NCBI RefSeq assembly: GCF_000379085.1
Contig: NZ_KB905378.1
Location: 1,758,327 to 1,822,326, forward strand
Length of the DNA: 64,000 nt
Source of the DNA: Halomicrobium katesii DSM 19301
GTDB lineage: Archaea > Halobacteriota > Halobacteria > Halobacteriales > Haloarculaceae
Reading direction: 5' to 3'
Shown here: positions 1-9,222 of the stretch, one piece after another
Layout of the letters: every line of letters starts with the position of its first letter
Numbering within the stretch: position 1 is the first letter of the stretch
Position numbers and translations under genes: made by a program
Notes under the pieces: model-generated
Told to the model about the DNA's origin: nothing
Database searches by the model: none
Seen by the model: only the letters and a program-made list of their open reading frames with translations

Positions 1-1
1 C

Positions 2-571
2 CTCCGAGGGGTCGTCGTCTCTGGTCGACTGTCGGAACGTCTGTCCGGCGACGAGCGTCGAGACGAACGTCGCGGTCTGTTCCGGGTCCACGTCTCTGAA
101 CACGCCGGACGCGACGCCGTTTTCGACGATCTCCGCGAGCTGGTCCTCGAAGCTGCGGTCGACCTCGGTGAACTTCTCGCGGATCGTCTCGTCCTGGACG
201 GCCTGTGCGCGCAGTTCGACGTAGGTGCCCAGCACTGTCGACGCGGGCGATTCCTCGGAGACCTTCTCGGCGGTCGTCGGGTCGAGAATGAGACGAACGA
301 ACGTCCGGAGGTTCGCTTCCGGACCGTCGCCGGCCTCAAGTGAGAACACGCGGGTGAACTCTTCGAGAATGAAGTCGACGAACGAGGTCAACAGATCGTG
401 TTTGTCGTCGTAGTGGTGGTAGAACGTCGACTTGCTCAGATCCGCCTCGTCGGCGATCCGCTGGATCGAGAGCCCGGCGTAGCCGTACTGCTTCAGCGCA
501 CAGTACGTCGCACGCATGATCGCCTCCCGCGAGTCGTCGGGGTCGCCCGGGAAGGGCGTCTCCGGAGCCAT
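2..571 (-). CDS. TetR/AcrR family transcriptional regulator (3' end cut by window)
   Basis: At least 190 residues are visible and the reading frame runs off the left edge, so the C-terminus is missing. Residues about 15-60 form a TetR-type helix-turn-helix: an AIMRATYCALKQYGYAGLS-like helix, then IQRIADEADLSKSTFYHHY, the classic recognition helix ending in FYHHYDDKHDLL. The rest is the helical ligand-binding and dimerisation domain. The gene is divergent from a surface protein/RND exporter pair starting at 792, and three palindromes lie in the intergenic gap. This suggests a local repressor of that exporter. The ligand is unknown. The start at 571 is the ATG directly next to the first palindrome. 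Family is certain; the target is inferred. Confidence 0.9.
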   Translation of the reverse strand, partial: MAPETPFPGDPDDSREAIMRATYCALKQYGYAGLSIQRIADEADLSKSTFYHHYDDKHDLLTSFVDFILEEFTRVFSLEAGDGPEANLRTFVRLILDPTTAEKVSEESPASTVLGTYVELRAQAVQDETIREKFTEVDRSFEDQLAEIVENGVASGVFRDVDPEQTATFVSTLVAGQTFRQSTRDDDPSE

Positions 572-589
572 ACCGAACGAATATTCGGT
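572..589. promoter_or_regulatory. Palindrome abutting the TetR start codon
   Basis: ACCGAACGAATATTCGGT, an inverted repeat with ACCGAA/TTCGGT arms, touches the start codon of the TetR gene. Its position suggests autoregulation. Together with the related sites at 639 and 666 it forms a plausible TetR operator set. The binding assignment is inferred. Confidence 0.5.
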
Positions 590-638
590 CGGCCTGGTAA
601 GGGTTTCGGTGAGTGCGACAGCGATAGATTGATATGAT

Positions 639-654
639 ACCGAACGTTCGTTCG
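639..654. promoter_or_regulatory. Second CGAACG/TTCG site upstream of exporter operon
   Basis: ACCGAACGTTCGTTCG shares the ACCGAACG half with the site at 572 and carries a central CGAACGTTCG palindrome. It lies in the divergent gap between the TetR gene and the exporter genes, so it is a candidate operator. Confidence 0.45.
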
Positions 655-665
655 ACACGAATGCC

Positions 666-679
666 CGAACGATCGTTCG
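666..679. promoter_or_regulatory. Third CGAACG/CGTTCG palindrome
   Basis: CGAACGATCGTTCG is a perfect 14-bp palindrome made of the same half-site as the two palindromes nearer the TetR gene. It lies about 115 nt before the start of the surface-protein gene and is a candidate operator for the divergent exporter genes. Confidence 0.45.
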
Positions 680-791
680 AGAGCGCTCGACGGCGAGCGT
701 CGGCCGGCCGCCACGCTCTCTTCTGTGCTCTGTGGCGTGGATCGGCCCGCCGCGACACGGCACCTCGAACGGTCTGGCGGGCCAGAGACCC

Positions 792-2720
792 ATGAACGGA
801 CGCACCTTTCTTCCGATAGCCGTCGTTGTATTGCTCGTCACGTCGGGACTCGCCACGGCAGCGGTCACCGGCAGTCCCGATATCAGCGTTCACGTGGCCG
901 ACGACACCCTCGCACCCGGCGAGGAGTCGAGCCTCGACGTCGTTCTCGTCAACAGCGGCGAACTCGACTCGGGCTCGGCCCGAAACCCCGCGCTCAACAG
1001 CGAGGTGACGACCGCTCGCGGAACGACCGTCAGCGTCGACAACGGGAACGCTCCGCTGACGGTCCAGACGGGTGAGCAGGCCGTCGGGTCGCTCCCGGAA
1101 GGATCGACGCGCGAGCCGCTTCCGTTCTCGGTCTCCGTTCCGGACGACGCCGAACCTGGCACCTACGACGTGCAGGTCACCGTCGAGTACGACTACTACA
1201 GCTACGTCTCGGAGGCGTCGGGCTCGCGGGACCGCGAGTCCGAGACTCGGACCTACGACGTGCAGGTGAAAATCGAGGAGTCGGCCCGACTCGACGTCAC
1301 CGACGTGGACACGACGACGCGGGTCGACGGGACCGGGACCGTCGAGCTCACCGTCGCAAACAACGGGTCGGCGACGGCCCGAGACGCGACCCTCTCGCTG
1401 GCTTCCCCCAGCGCCGACCTGACGCTGGGCCAGTCCGCGAGCGCGGAGCGATACGTCGAACAGTGGGAACCGGACGAACAGCGGACCTTCACCTACCGGC
1501 TGAGCGCCGCCCAGACCGCCGAGTCCGAACCGTACCCGTTCACGCTGACGGCGGACTACGAACTCGGGAGCGGCGAGTCACGCACGAGCCAGCCGGTCAC
1601 CGTCGAAGTGACCCCGGAGCCAGAACAGGAGTTCACCGTCAGTTCGATCGACAGCACCGTTCCGGTCGGCGACAGCGGTGACTACACCGTCACGCTTCGC
1701 AACGACGGCTCGGAGACGCTCACGGACGCCTCAGTCCAGCTGACCTCACAGAATCCCGACATCACGTTCGGCCAGTCGAACAGCGCCAGCCAGTACGTCG
1801 AGGAGTGGGAATCGGGTGCAGAACGGACCCTCACCTTCGACGCTCGGGCCGGTGACGGTGCCGAGCGGCGCAACTACACGGTCGACGCGACGGTCGAGTA
1901 CGATCGACCGGACGACTCCGCCACCCATCGACAGGACGTGTCCCTGTCGCTGCGGCCGGCCGCCGAGCAGACCTTCGCCGTCGACACCGTCGACGCGGAC
2001 CTGGAAGTCGGTGACGACGGGACGCTGTCGGCCGAGTTGACCAACACCGGCCCACGCACCGCCGAAGACGTCGTCGTGGTGTGGGCCAGCGAGCAGCGCA
2101 ACGTCGATCCGATCGAAACGGAGTACTCGATCGGGAACCTCGACGCGGGCGAGTCCGCGTCGTTCGACTTCGACGTGGACATCAGCGACAGCGCGCGCAG
2201 CGGCCCCCGACAGTTCACGCTCCAGACGCGCTACACCAACGACGACGACGAACAGCGCACCGGCGACTCGATGAACGTCCGTGCCGAGGTCGCGCCCGAG
2301 CGCGACGAGTTCGACGTGGCCATCCGGAGTGCAAACGTCTCTGCCGGCGACGGGACGGAGCTCACCGTCGAGATCACGAACGCCAAGAACCAGACGCTCA
2401 GCGACATCAAGGCCAAGATCTTCGCCGACTCGCCGATCTCGGCCAACGACGACGAGGCGTTCGTGGACGAACTCTCACCGGGCGAGTCCCGGGAGATCAC
2501 CTTCTCGATCAGCGCGGGCAGCAGTGCGCTCTCGAAGCCCTATCCCGTCTCGATGGACTTCCAGTACGACGAGGCCGACGGTGACACGGTCACCTCGGAC
2601 ACGTACAACATCCCGGTCGAGGTCGAAGGGTCGAGCGGCGGCGGTTCACCGCTCGTGTTGATCGGTGTCGCGGTCGTCCTGATCGTCGCTGCCGTGGGCG
2701 GCTACGTTCGGTTCCGATAG
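792..2720 (+). CDS. Secreted, membrane-anchored S-layer-like (COG1361/CARDB-type) repeat protein, exporter partner
   Basis: 642 residues. An N-terminal signal peptide (MNGRTFLPIAVVVLLVTSG) is followed by about five Ig-like repeats of roughly 110 residues. Each repeat has the pattern D-V-N/S-G...L-T/S-N-x-G...P-Y-P-F-T-L, as in CARDB/NEW3 adhesion-like domains. A single C-terminal membrane helix (PLVLIGVAVVLIVAAVGGY) and a short basic tail end the protein. The topology is therefore an extracellular stalk anchored at the C-terminus. An in-frame start at 732 exists, but 792 puts the signal peptide at the N-terminus and is preferred. The stop is 3 nt before the MMPL transporter, so the two are surely co-transcribed. 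It probably acts as the outer-face partner of the exporter; that role is inferred from context. Confidence 0.8.
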   Translation: MNGRTFLPIAVVVLLVTSGLATAAVTGSPDISVHVADDTLAPGEESSLDVVLVNSGELDSGSARNPALNSEVTTARGTTVSVDNGNAPLTVQTGEQAVGSLPEGSTREPLPFSVSVPDDAEPGTYDVQVTVEYDYYSYVSEASGSRDRESETRTYDVQVKIEESARLDVTDVDTTTRVDGTGTVELTVANNGSATARDATLSLASPSADLTLGQSASAERYVEQWEPDEQRTFTYRLSAAQTAESEPYPFTLTADYELGSGESRTSQPVTVEVTPEPEQEFTVSSIDSTVPVGDSGDYTVTLRNDGSETLTDASVQLTSQNPDITFGQSNSASQYVEEWESGAERTLTFDARAGDGAERRNYTVDATVEYDRPDDSATHRQDVSLSLRPAAEQTFAVDTVDADLEVGDDGTLSAELTNTGPRTAEDVVVVWASEQRNVDPIETEYSIGNLDAGESASFDFDVDISDSARSGPRQFTLQTRYTNDDDEQRTGDSMNVRAEVAPERDEFDVAIRSANVSAGDGTELTVEITNAKNQTLSDIKAKIFADSPISANDDEAFVDELSPGESREITFSISAGSSALSKPYPVSMDFQYDEADGDTVTSDTYNIPVEVEGSSGGGSPLVLIGVAVVLIVAAVGGYVRFR

Positions 2721-2723
2721 CAC

Positions 2724-5255
2724 ATGGGGTACCAACGCTACATCGACTGGATCGACGACAAGATCATCTACGACTCCAGGCGCGTCATCCTGGCGTTCCT
2801 GGTCCTGACGCTCGTCTTCGGGGCCGGGCTCAGCAACATCTCCACGTCGGCCGGGACCTCGCAGTTCGCTACCGGACTCGAAGAGGAACAGGCCCTCGAA
2901 GACATCAACCGGGAGTTCTCCCCGAGCTTCGAGACCGACACCGGGAGTACGCAGCTCATTCAAAAGGAGAACAACGTCCTCTCGAAGCCGGCCATGCTGC
3001 GGATGCTCGAAGCCCAAAAGCGGGTGCAAGAGCACCCGGACATGCGAGTCACGTCGACGAGCAGTGCCGCCGCGATCGTCGCACAGACGCTCGATCCGTC
3101 GGCGACGACCCTCGACCAGCAGATCGACGCCATCGAGCGCGCTCCCGCGTCCGAGATCGACCGTGCGGTGCGCCGGGCCGACGAATCGAGCCCGCGGTTC
3201 AGTTCGATCGTCAGCCAGGACTTCAACTCCGGAGACGCCAGCGCCTCGGCGTCGATCGGCGTCATCAGCCACGAGGTGCCCGCCGGACTCTCGTCGGGGT
3301 CGGGGCAGGGTGGCTCCAGTCCCCTGACCGCGATCCAGAAGCAAGCTGAGTTCCAGGTCGACTCCGCCGCTGGCGGTTCGATCACCGTCTTCGGTAGCGG
3401 TATCGTCGCCGACGAGTTCGGGAGCGTCATCACCGACTCCCTGCTGATCGTCGTTCCCGCTGCCGTCCTCTTCATCTTCCTGTTCCTCTCGATCGCCTAC
3501 CGCGATCCGGTCGACCTCGCGCTGGGCCTGTTCGCCCTGCTGATGGCGATCGTCTGGACGTTCGGGTTCACCGGTATCGCCGGCATCCCCTTCAGCCAGA
3601 TGTTGATCGCCGTGCCGCCGCTGTTGCTGGCCGTCGGGATCGACTTCGGGATCCACGCGGTCAACCGCTACCGCGAGGAACTCGTGCTCGACAGGGGCAT
3701 CGACGAGTCGATGCGGACCACGACCAATCAGCTGCTGGTGGCGTTCTTCATCGTCACCGGGACGACGGTCATCGGCTTCCTGGCGAACTTCACGAGCGCG
3801 CTGGAGCCCATCCGCGAGTTCGGCGTCGTCGCCGGGGTCGGGATCGTCTTTACGTTCCTCATCTTCGGAATCTTCCTCCCGGCCGCGAAAGTCGAGATCG
3901 ACCGGCTCCGCGAGCGCTACCCGATCCCGACGCTGAGCGAGACGCCGCTTGGCTCCGAGGATTCGGCGCTGGGATCGGTACTGCGAGTCGGGGTGACGAT
4001 CGGCGACGCCGCACCGGCGCTCGTCCTCGTCGTCCTGCTCGTCGGCAGTGCCGGCGCTGGCGTCTACGCTCAGGAAATCGACACGACGTTCAGCCAGGAG
4101 GACTTCCTCCCGCCAGAGGACACCCCGGCGTTCCTCGAAGAGCTACCGGAACCGTTCGCGCCGGGCGAGTACACCGTCTCCGCGCAGCTGAACTACCTCG
4201 AAGACAAGTTCGCGACCACGCAGTCGAGTGAGACGACGGTGTACGTCGAAGGGCCGATGCAACGGGACACGGCGCTCGAAGAGATCTATCGGGCCGGAGA
4301 CGACCCGCCGGACTCCTTCGCCGAGAGCGACGGCCGCGCGGAGTCGACCTCGATCGTCACCGTCATCCAGAGCTACGCCCAGCAGGATCCCGAGTTCCGC
4401 CGGCTCGTCGACCGCAACGACCAGAACGACAACGGCGTTCCGGACCAGAACCTCGAACTGATCTACGACGAACTGTTCGCCTCGCCGGCCGGCGACCGCG
4501 CCGAGAACTACATGACCGAGGAACGGCGCAGCGCCCGCGTCGTCTACACGGTCGAGGCCGACGCCGAACAGAACGAGATCACCGAGGACACCCGATCGGT
4601 CGCCGATCGGTTCCGGATGACCGCGACCGCGACCGGCAACACCGTCGTGTTCAAGGCCGTCTCGGACCTCATCCTCGAATCCGCGATCACCAGTCTCGCC
4701 GTCGCGCTGATCGGCTCGGCGATCTTCCTGATGGTCATCTACCGAGTGTTCGAGGGGTACGCCACGCTGGGAATCGTCAACGTCCTCCCCGTCGCGGTGA
4801 CGGTGACGATGGTTGCCGCGTCGATGCGGTTCCTCGCCATCCCGTTCAACGCGATCACCGCGACGATCCTGGCGATCACGATCGGACTCGGCGTCGACTA
4901 CTCGGTCCATGTGACCCACCGCTTTGCCGACGAGCGCACAAATCACGACCTCCGGACGGCACTCGACCGGACGGTCCGTGGCACCGGTGGGGCGCTGCTG
5001 GGCAGCATGCTCACCACCGTCTCGGGGATCGGCGTGCTGGCGCTCGCGCTGTTCCCCGCGCTGGGTCAGTTCGGCATCCTCACCGGGCTGTCGATCACGT
5101 TCGCCTTCCTGGCGTCGCTGTTCGTGCTCCCCCCGGCGCTGGTGCTGTGGGACGCGATGATCCACGAGGATCGTCGCTTCCTCTCGCTGTTCGGGATCGG
5201 GCCGAAACAGAAGGCCACGCAGGCCCCGACCGTCGGCGGCGGGCCCGACGAGTAG
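2724..5255 (+). CDS. MMPL/RND-superfamily exporter
   Basis: 843 residues with the two-fold RND architecture. TM1 lies near residues 17-38, a large extracytoplasmic loop to about 235, a TM2-6 bundle at about 235-395, TM7 near 430, a second loop to about 650 and TM8-12 from about 650 to 815. Each half has the conserved acidic residue in its fourth-helix motif: VGIDFGIHAVNRYREE (D307) and LGVDYSVHVTHRFADE (D725). These are the likely proton-relay aspartates of RND/MMPL proteins. The family exports lipids, hopanoids or hydrophobic compounds; the substrate here is unknown. It is the second gene of a two-gene operon behind the TetR operator region. Confidence 0.9.
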   Translation: MGYQRYIDWIDDKIIYDSRRVILAFLVLTLVFGAGLSNISTSAGTSQFATGLEEEQALEDINREFSPSFETDTGSTQLIQKENNVLSKPAMLRMLEAQKRVQEHPDMRVTSTSSAAAIVAQTLDPSATTLDQQIDAIERAPASEIDRAVRRADESSPRFSSIVSQDFNSGDASASASIGVISHEVPAGLSSGSGQGGSSPLTAIQKQAEFQVDSAAGGSITVFGSGIVADEFGSVITDSLLIVVPAAVLFIFLFLSIAYRDPVDLALGLFALLMAIVWTFGFTGIAGIPFSQMLIAVPPLLLAVGIDFGIHAVNRYREELVLDRGIDESMRTTTNQLLVAFFIVTGTTVIGFLANFTSALEPIREFGVVAGVGIVFTFLIFGIFLPAAKVEIDRLRERYPIPTLSETPLGSEDSALGSVLRVGVTIGDAAPALVLVVLLVGSAGAGVYAQEIDTTFSQEDFLPPEDTPAFLEELPEPFAPGEYTVSAQLNYLEDKFATTQSSETTVYVEGPMQRDTALEEIYRAGDDPPDSFAESDGRAESTSIVTVIQSYAQQDPEFRRLVDRNDQNDNGVPDQNLELIYDELFASPAGDRAENYMTEERRSARVVYTVEADAEQNEITEDTRSVADRFRMTATATGNTVVFKAVSDLILESAITSLAVALIGSAIFLMVIYRVFEGYATLGIVNVLPVAVTVTMVAASMRFLAIPFNAITATILAITIGLGVDYSVHVTHRFADERTNHDLRTALDRTVRGTGGALLGSMLTTVSGIGVLALALFPALGQFGILTGLSITFAFLASLFVLPPALVLWDAMIHEDRRFLSLFGIGPKQKATQAPTVGGGPDE

Positions 5256-5323
5256 CCCGACGGCGACGCCGGTGAGCGCCACGTTACTGAACGCTTTTGG
5301 GTCGGCGTCCGTTTAGTGTCGGT

Positions 5324-6745
5324 ATGACCCACGTCGTCATCATCGGAGCCTACGGCAGCGCCGGAGCCGCCGTCGCTGGCGAGCTGGCAGAGGAACCGGG
5401 TATCGAACTGACGCTGATCGACGACGGCGAGCCCGGCGGCGGACTCTGTATCCTGCGGGGTTGTATGCCCTCGAAAGAAGTCCTCTCGGCGGGAGCCCAT
5501 CGCTTCCAGGCGCGCCACGACGACCGACTGGTCGGCGACGTACCCGAAGTCGACCTCGAACGGACCGTCGAGCGCAAGGACGACCACACCCTCGGGTGGG
5601 CGGGCCACCGCCGCGCCGGCATCGAGGAGCTGGCCGAGCGCGACGACGTGCGCTTCGTCCACGACACCGCTCGGTTCGTCGACCCACACACCGTCCGCGC
5701 GGGCGGCGAGGAGTTCGACGCCGACTACGTGGTCGTCGCCACCGGCTCCAGCGTCAACGTCCCCGACGTTCCCGGGATCGACGAGGTCGAGTTCATGACC
5801 AGCGCCGACGTGCTGGACGCCACCGACTTCCCCGACTCCGGGATCGTGATGGGCTTTGGCTACATCGGCATGGAGATGGTCCCGTACCTCGCCGAGGCCG
5901 GCGGGATGGACCTGACCGTCGTCGAGCACGACGACCGACCGATCGACGAGGCCGATCCCGAGTTCGGGGACGCCGCACTGGAGCTGTACCGGGACCACTG
6001 GGACCTGGAGATCCCGACCAACTGCCACGAGCGGCGTCTCGAAGCGACCGACGACGGCGGCGTCCGTCTCACCGTCGAGTTCGAGGACGACGGGGCCGAC
6101 GGTCCCACTCGGGAGACCTACGAGGCCGACCAGCTGTTTTGCTTCACCGGCCGCCGCCCGACCGTCGAGGGGCTCGGACTGGACAACACGGGGATCGCCG
6201 TCTCCGGCGACTGGGTCCGCGAGACGATGCAGACGGCGGCCCACGACCACGTGTACGCCGTCGGCGACGTCAACGGCAAGGAGCCGATTCTCCACGTCGC
6301 CAAGGAGCAGGGCTTTACCGCCGCAGAGAACATCCGCCGACAGGAAGCCGGGAACGCACCCCAGCCCTACGAGAACGTCCACCACCACGTGATCTTCTCC
6401 GGGCTCGGCGTCTATCCGTTCGCCCGCGTCGGTCACAACGAGCAGACCGCCAGAGCGGCGGGCCACGACATCGCCGTCGCGACCCGGCAGGCGAGCGACG
6501 ACGGGGTCTTCAAGTCCAAGTACGTTCCGGAGGGGCTCGCGAAGCTCGTCGTCGATCGAGCGGACGGCACCGTGCTCGGCTGGCAGGGGATGCACTACCA
6601 CGCCGACAGCTTCGCGAAGACGATGCAGATCGTCGTCGAGATGGGGCTAGACGTTCGGGAACTGCCCGATCGCTCCTACCACCCGACCCTGCCCGAGAAC
6701 CTCGACGGACTGTTCCGTGACGCCGCCGACGCCGTCGAGCAGTAA
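5324..6745 (+). CDS. FAD/NAD-dependent pyridine nucleotide-disulfide oxidoreductase (dihydrolipoyl dehydrogenase-like)
   Basis: 473 residues. An N-terminal FAD-binding Rossmann motif lies at residues 4-19. The redox-active disulfide motif is GGGLCILRGCMPSK with Cys42 and Cys47 (Cx4C, as in dihydrolipoamide dehydrogenase and mercuric reductase). A central NAD domain is near 170-280 (GFGYIGMEMVPYLAE). The FAD-binding YAVGDVNGKEPILHVAKEQG segment is near 310. The C-terminal dimerisation domain ends in the HPTLPE motif that supplies the catalytic His-Glu pair. All residues needed for disulfide reduction are present. The substrate (lipoamide, a low-molecular thiol or a metal) cannot be told. No 2-oxoacid dehydrogenase genes are near. 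ATG at 5324 is chosen because the Rossmann fold starts immediately after it. Confidence 0.88.
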   Translation: MTHVVIIGAYGSAGAAVAGELAEEPGIELTLIDDGEPGGGLCILRGCMPSKEVLSAGAHRFQARHDDRLVGDVPEVDLERTVERKDDHTLGWAGHRRAGIEELAERDDVRFVHDTARFVDPHTVRAGGEEFDADYVVVATGSSVNVPDVPGIDEVEFMTSADVLDATDFPDSGIVMGFGYIGMEMVPYLAEAGGMDLTVVEHDDRPIDEADPEFGDAALELYRDHWDLEIPTNCHERRLEATDDGGVRLTVEFEDDGADGPTRETYEADQLFCFTGRRPTVEGLGLDNTGIAVSGDWVRETMQTAAHDHVYAVGDVNGKEPILHVAKEQGFTAAENIRRQEAGNAPQPYENVHHHVIFSGLGVYPFARVGHNEQTARAAGHDIAVATRQASDDGVFKSKYVPEGLAKLVVDRADGTVLGWQGMHYHADSFAKTMQIVVEMGLDVRELPDRSYHPTLPENLDGLFRDAADAVEQ

Positions 6746-6760
6746 GGCACTGCGACGGGA

Positions 6761-8659
6761 TCAGGCGAGGGGCAGGTCGCGGATCTCGAAGCGCGCACCG
6801 CCGTCGTCGCCGTCGGCGACGGTGACGGATCCGCCGTGAGCCTCGGCGATCTCGGAGACGATCTTGAGGCCGAACCCGGTGCCGTCGTCGGTGGTCGTGT
6901 AGGCAGACTGGAAGACGTCGTCGCGCTCGTCCTCGGGGATTCCGGGGCCGTCGTCGGCGACGTAGAAGCCGGTCCCCTCTTCGAGGGGGCCGACGGTGAT
7001 GACGACCCCTCGACCGGCGTGCTGGACCGCGTTTCGAAAGAGATTCTCCAGGAGCTGCTGGAGACGCGTCGCGTCGCCGAGGAAACGGTCGTCGACGTCG
7101 ATTCGCAGCGTCGCCTCGTCGCTTTCGACGACCGCCCAGGCGTCCTCGGCGACGGTCTCGATGTCGACCGGCGTCGGTTCCGAGACGGTCCTGCCGTCGC
7201 GCGCCACCGACAGGATGTCCTCGATCAGCGTGTCCATCCGCTGGAGCGACCGCTCGATCGCGTCGAAGTGCTCCTCGGCCCCGGTTTCGCGTGCCACGTC
7301 GATCCGCCCGAGTGCGACGCTGAGCGGGTTGCGCAGGTCGTGGCTGACGACGCTGGCGAACTCTTCGAGCCGGTTTCGCTCGCGGGCGATCTCGTTCTGG
7401 TGACGGCGGCGCTCCTGCTCGTAGCTCACCCAGTTGCCGAGCAGTTCCACGAGGGCGATCTCCCAGTCCGAGAAGGGCTCGGCCCGTGGCTCTCGGTCGT
7501 AGAAGCAGAACGTGCCGTACACCTCGCCCTCGACCACTACGGGGGTACCGAGATAGCAGGCGATGCCATCGTCGGTGTATCCGGCGCGTTCGGCCAGTTC
7601 CGGCGCGTCCCGCGCGATGTCTTCGAGGACGAGCGTCTCTTCGGTGACGATCGCCCGCTCGCAGTTGGTCTCGTCGAGCGCGACCCGGTCCCCGGGCCGG
7701 GTGTCGCCGGTCGGATCGCGGACGACCTCGAAGACGTACTCGTCGCCCGCTCTGGAGGAGAGCGCCCCGTAGTCGGTTCCGAGCACCGACTGGCCGATCG
7801 AGAGCAACCGATCGACCTGCTCCTCGAAGCTGAGCGTCTTCTCGGAGACGACGCGGTACATCTCCTTGAGGATGCGCTCGCGCTCCCGGAGCGTCTCGAT
7901 CCGGTGCTTTCGATCCGTCACGTCCTGGAAGTACACCGAGAGCCCGTCGACCGAGGGGTAGGCCCGCACCTCGAACCACGTCCCGAGGGGCTCGTACTCG
8001 GCCTCGAAGGTCGTCACCCGCTGTTCGTCCATCGCTTCGGTGTATCGGTCGTAGAACTCCGTGTCGACGACTTCCGGCAACAGATCCCAGATTCGGGTCC
8101 CGACGAGGTCGTCGATCGACCGATCCACGTCGGCGGCGTCACACACGATCTCTCGCGCCCGTTCGTTGAGGTAGGTGAACCGCCACTCCACGTCCAGCGC
8201 GAAGAACGCGTCGGTCATGTGATCGAGGATCGCCGACTGTTCGTGCGGGCGGCTCACCGCCTCGATGACGGTCGTGACGAGCGCGGGGAGTTGTTCTTCG
8301 AGTGGCGTCCGCCGGAGATAGCCGGTCACGTCGGCGTCGATCGCCTCGCTGGCGACCGTCTCGCTGCCGTCGTCGGTGAACAACACGAACGGGAGCGACG
8401 GGGCGCGACGCCGTATCGATCGCAGCAGTGACAGCCCACTGCCGTCCGGGAGGTCCTGTTCGCTGACGACACAGTCTGTCGATCCGTCCGTCACGTGGGC
8501 AAGTGCCGTCGCCGCGTCGGCGACGTGTGTGACGCGAAACGGCCCGCTGTCGCCGAACGAGTCTCGAACCGTCGAGTCCGTGTCCGGGTCGACGTAGAGG
8601 ACGTCGACGGTGTCCTCTCGCGGCGCTCGCGTTCGATCGACACTGTTCGCCCGGTCCAT
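6761..8659 (-). CDS. Multidomain sensor histidine kinase (receiver-like, PAS, GAF, HisKA, HATPase)
   Basis: 632 residues, soluble. Residues 18-135 resemble a response-regulator receiver, 143-255 a PAS domain (FFALDVEWRFTYLNERARE), 265-415 a GAF domain, and 420-485 HisKA with the H-box VVSHDLRNPLS (His440). The ATPase domain is about 525-630, with N-box ENLFRNAVQHA, G1 ADDGPGIP and G2 GTGFGLKI. In the receiver the usual phospho-accepting Asp is replaced: the motif reads CVVSEQDLPDG with Glu67 where SD is expected, so the domain is probably not phosphorylated. No membrane segment, so it senses a cytoplasmic signal. It ends 15 nt from the convergent oxidoreductase gene. Signal and partner regulator are unknown. 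Confidence 0.9.
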   Translation of the reverse strand: MDRANSVDRTRAPREDTVDVLYVDPDTDSTVRDSFGDSGPFRVTHVADAATALAHVTDGSTDCVVSEQDLPDGSGLSLLRSIRRRAPSLPFVLFTDDGSETVASEAIDADVTGYLRRTPLEEQLPALVTTVIEAVSRPHEQSAILDHMTDAFFALDVEWRFTYLNERAREIVCDAADVDRSIDDLVGTRIWDLLPEVVDTEFYDRYTEAMDEQRVTTFEAEYEPLGTWFEVRAYPSVDGLSVYFQDVTDRKHRIETLRERERILKEMYRVVSEKTLSFEEQVDRLLSIGQSVLGTDYGALSSRAGDEYVFEVVRDPTGDTRPGDRVALDETNCERAIVTEETLVLEDIARDAPELAERAGYTDDGIACYLGTPVVVEGEVYGTFCFYDREPRAEPFSDWEIALVELLGNWVSYEQERRRHQNEIARERNRLEEFASVVSHDLRNPLSVALGRIDVARETGAEEHFDAIERSLQRMDTLIEDILSVARDGRTVSEPTPVDIETVAEDAWAVVESDEATLRIDVDDRFLGDATRLQQLLENLFRNAVQHAGRGVVITVGPLEEGTGFYVADDGPGIPEDERDDVFQSAYTTTDDGTGFGLKIVSEIAEAHGGSVTVADGDDGGARFEIRDLPLA

Positions 8660-8803
8660 ACACGGGATTGACGAGCCAGCGACATAGGTGTGGTGTCCGC
8701 GAGTAGCTGCTCCGTTTCGGCTGCGTTACCGACACGTACGGTGTGGCTATCGGGAACTGGGTTGGCAACAACTGTCTTGACTAGTGTTGCCGTACCACGG
8801 AGT

Positions 8804-9217
8804 ATGTACGAGACGATTCTCGTTCCGACCGACGGGAGCGACCACGCCGACCGGGCGTTCGACAGTGCGGTGGCACTGGCCGACCGAGCGGACAGCTCGC
8901 TCGCCCTGTTGCACGTCGTCGACACCGGGACTATCGGCGAACCGGCGCTGTCGACGACCGAACTCGTCGTCGGCCAGCGCGAGGACGACGGCACCGCGCT
9001 GCTGAAGCGCCTGGCCCAGCGCGCTCGCGACCGCGGCATCGGTACCCAGCTGCACAACTGTCACGGCGAGCCGAGCCGGGAGATACGGAGCTACGCCGAC
9101 GAGATCGAGGCCGACCTCGTCGTCATGGGCTATCAGGGCCGGGACCACGACCGCACGCTCGGCACCGTGACGGCACAGGTCGTCAAGGCGTGTGAGCGGC
9201 CCGTAATGCTGGTGTAG
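8804..9217 (+). CDS. Universal stress protein (UspA family)
   Basis: 137 residues, one UspA domain. The N-terminal strand MYETILVPTDGS is followed by a helical segment and ends with VVMGYQGRDHDRTLGTVTAQVVKACERPVMLV. The G-x2-G-x9-G-S/T nucleotide-binding signature is only partly kept (GYQGRDHDRTLGTVT), so ATP binding is possible but not sure. The start at 8804 places the canonical first strand at the N-terminus. It is divergent from the sensor kinase with a 144-nt gap. Confidence 0.92.
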   Translation: MYETILVPTDGSDHADRAFDSAVALADRADSSLALLHVVDTGTIGEPALSTTELVVGQREDDGTALLKRLAQRARDRGIGTQLHNCHGEPSREIRSYADEIEADLVVMGYQGRDHDRTLGTVTAQVVKACERPVMLV

Positions 9218-9222
9218 CGCGG

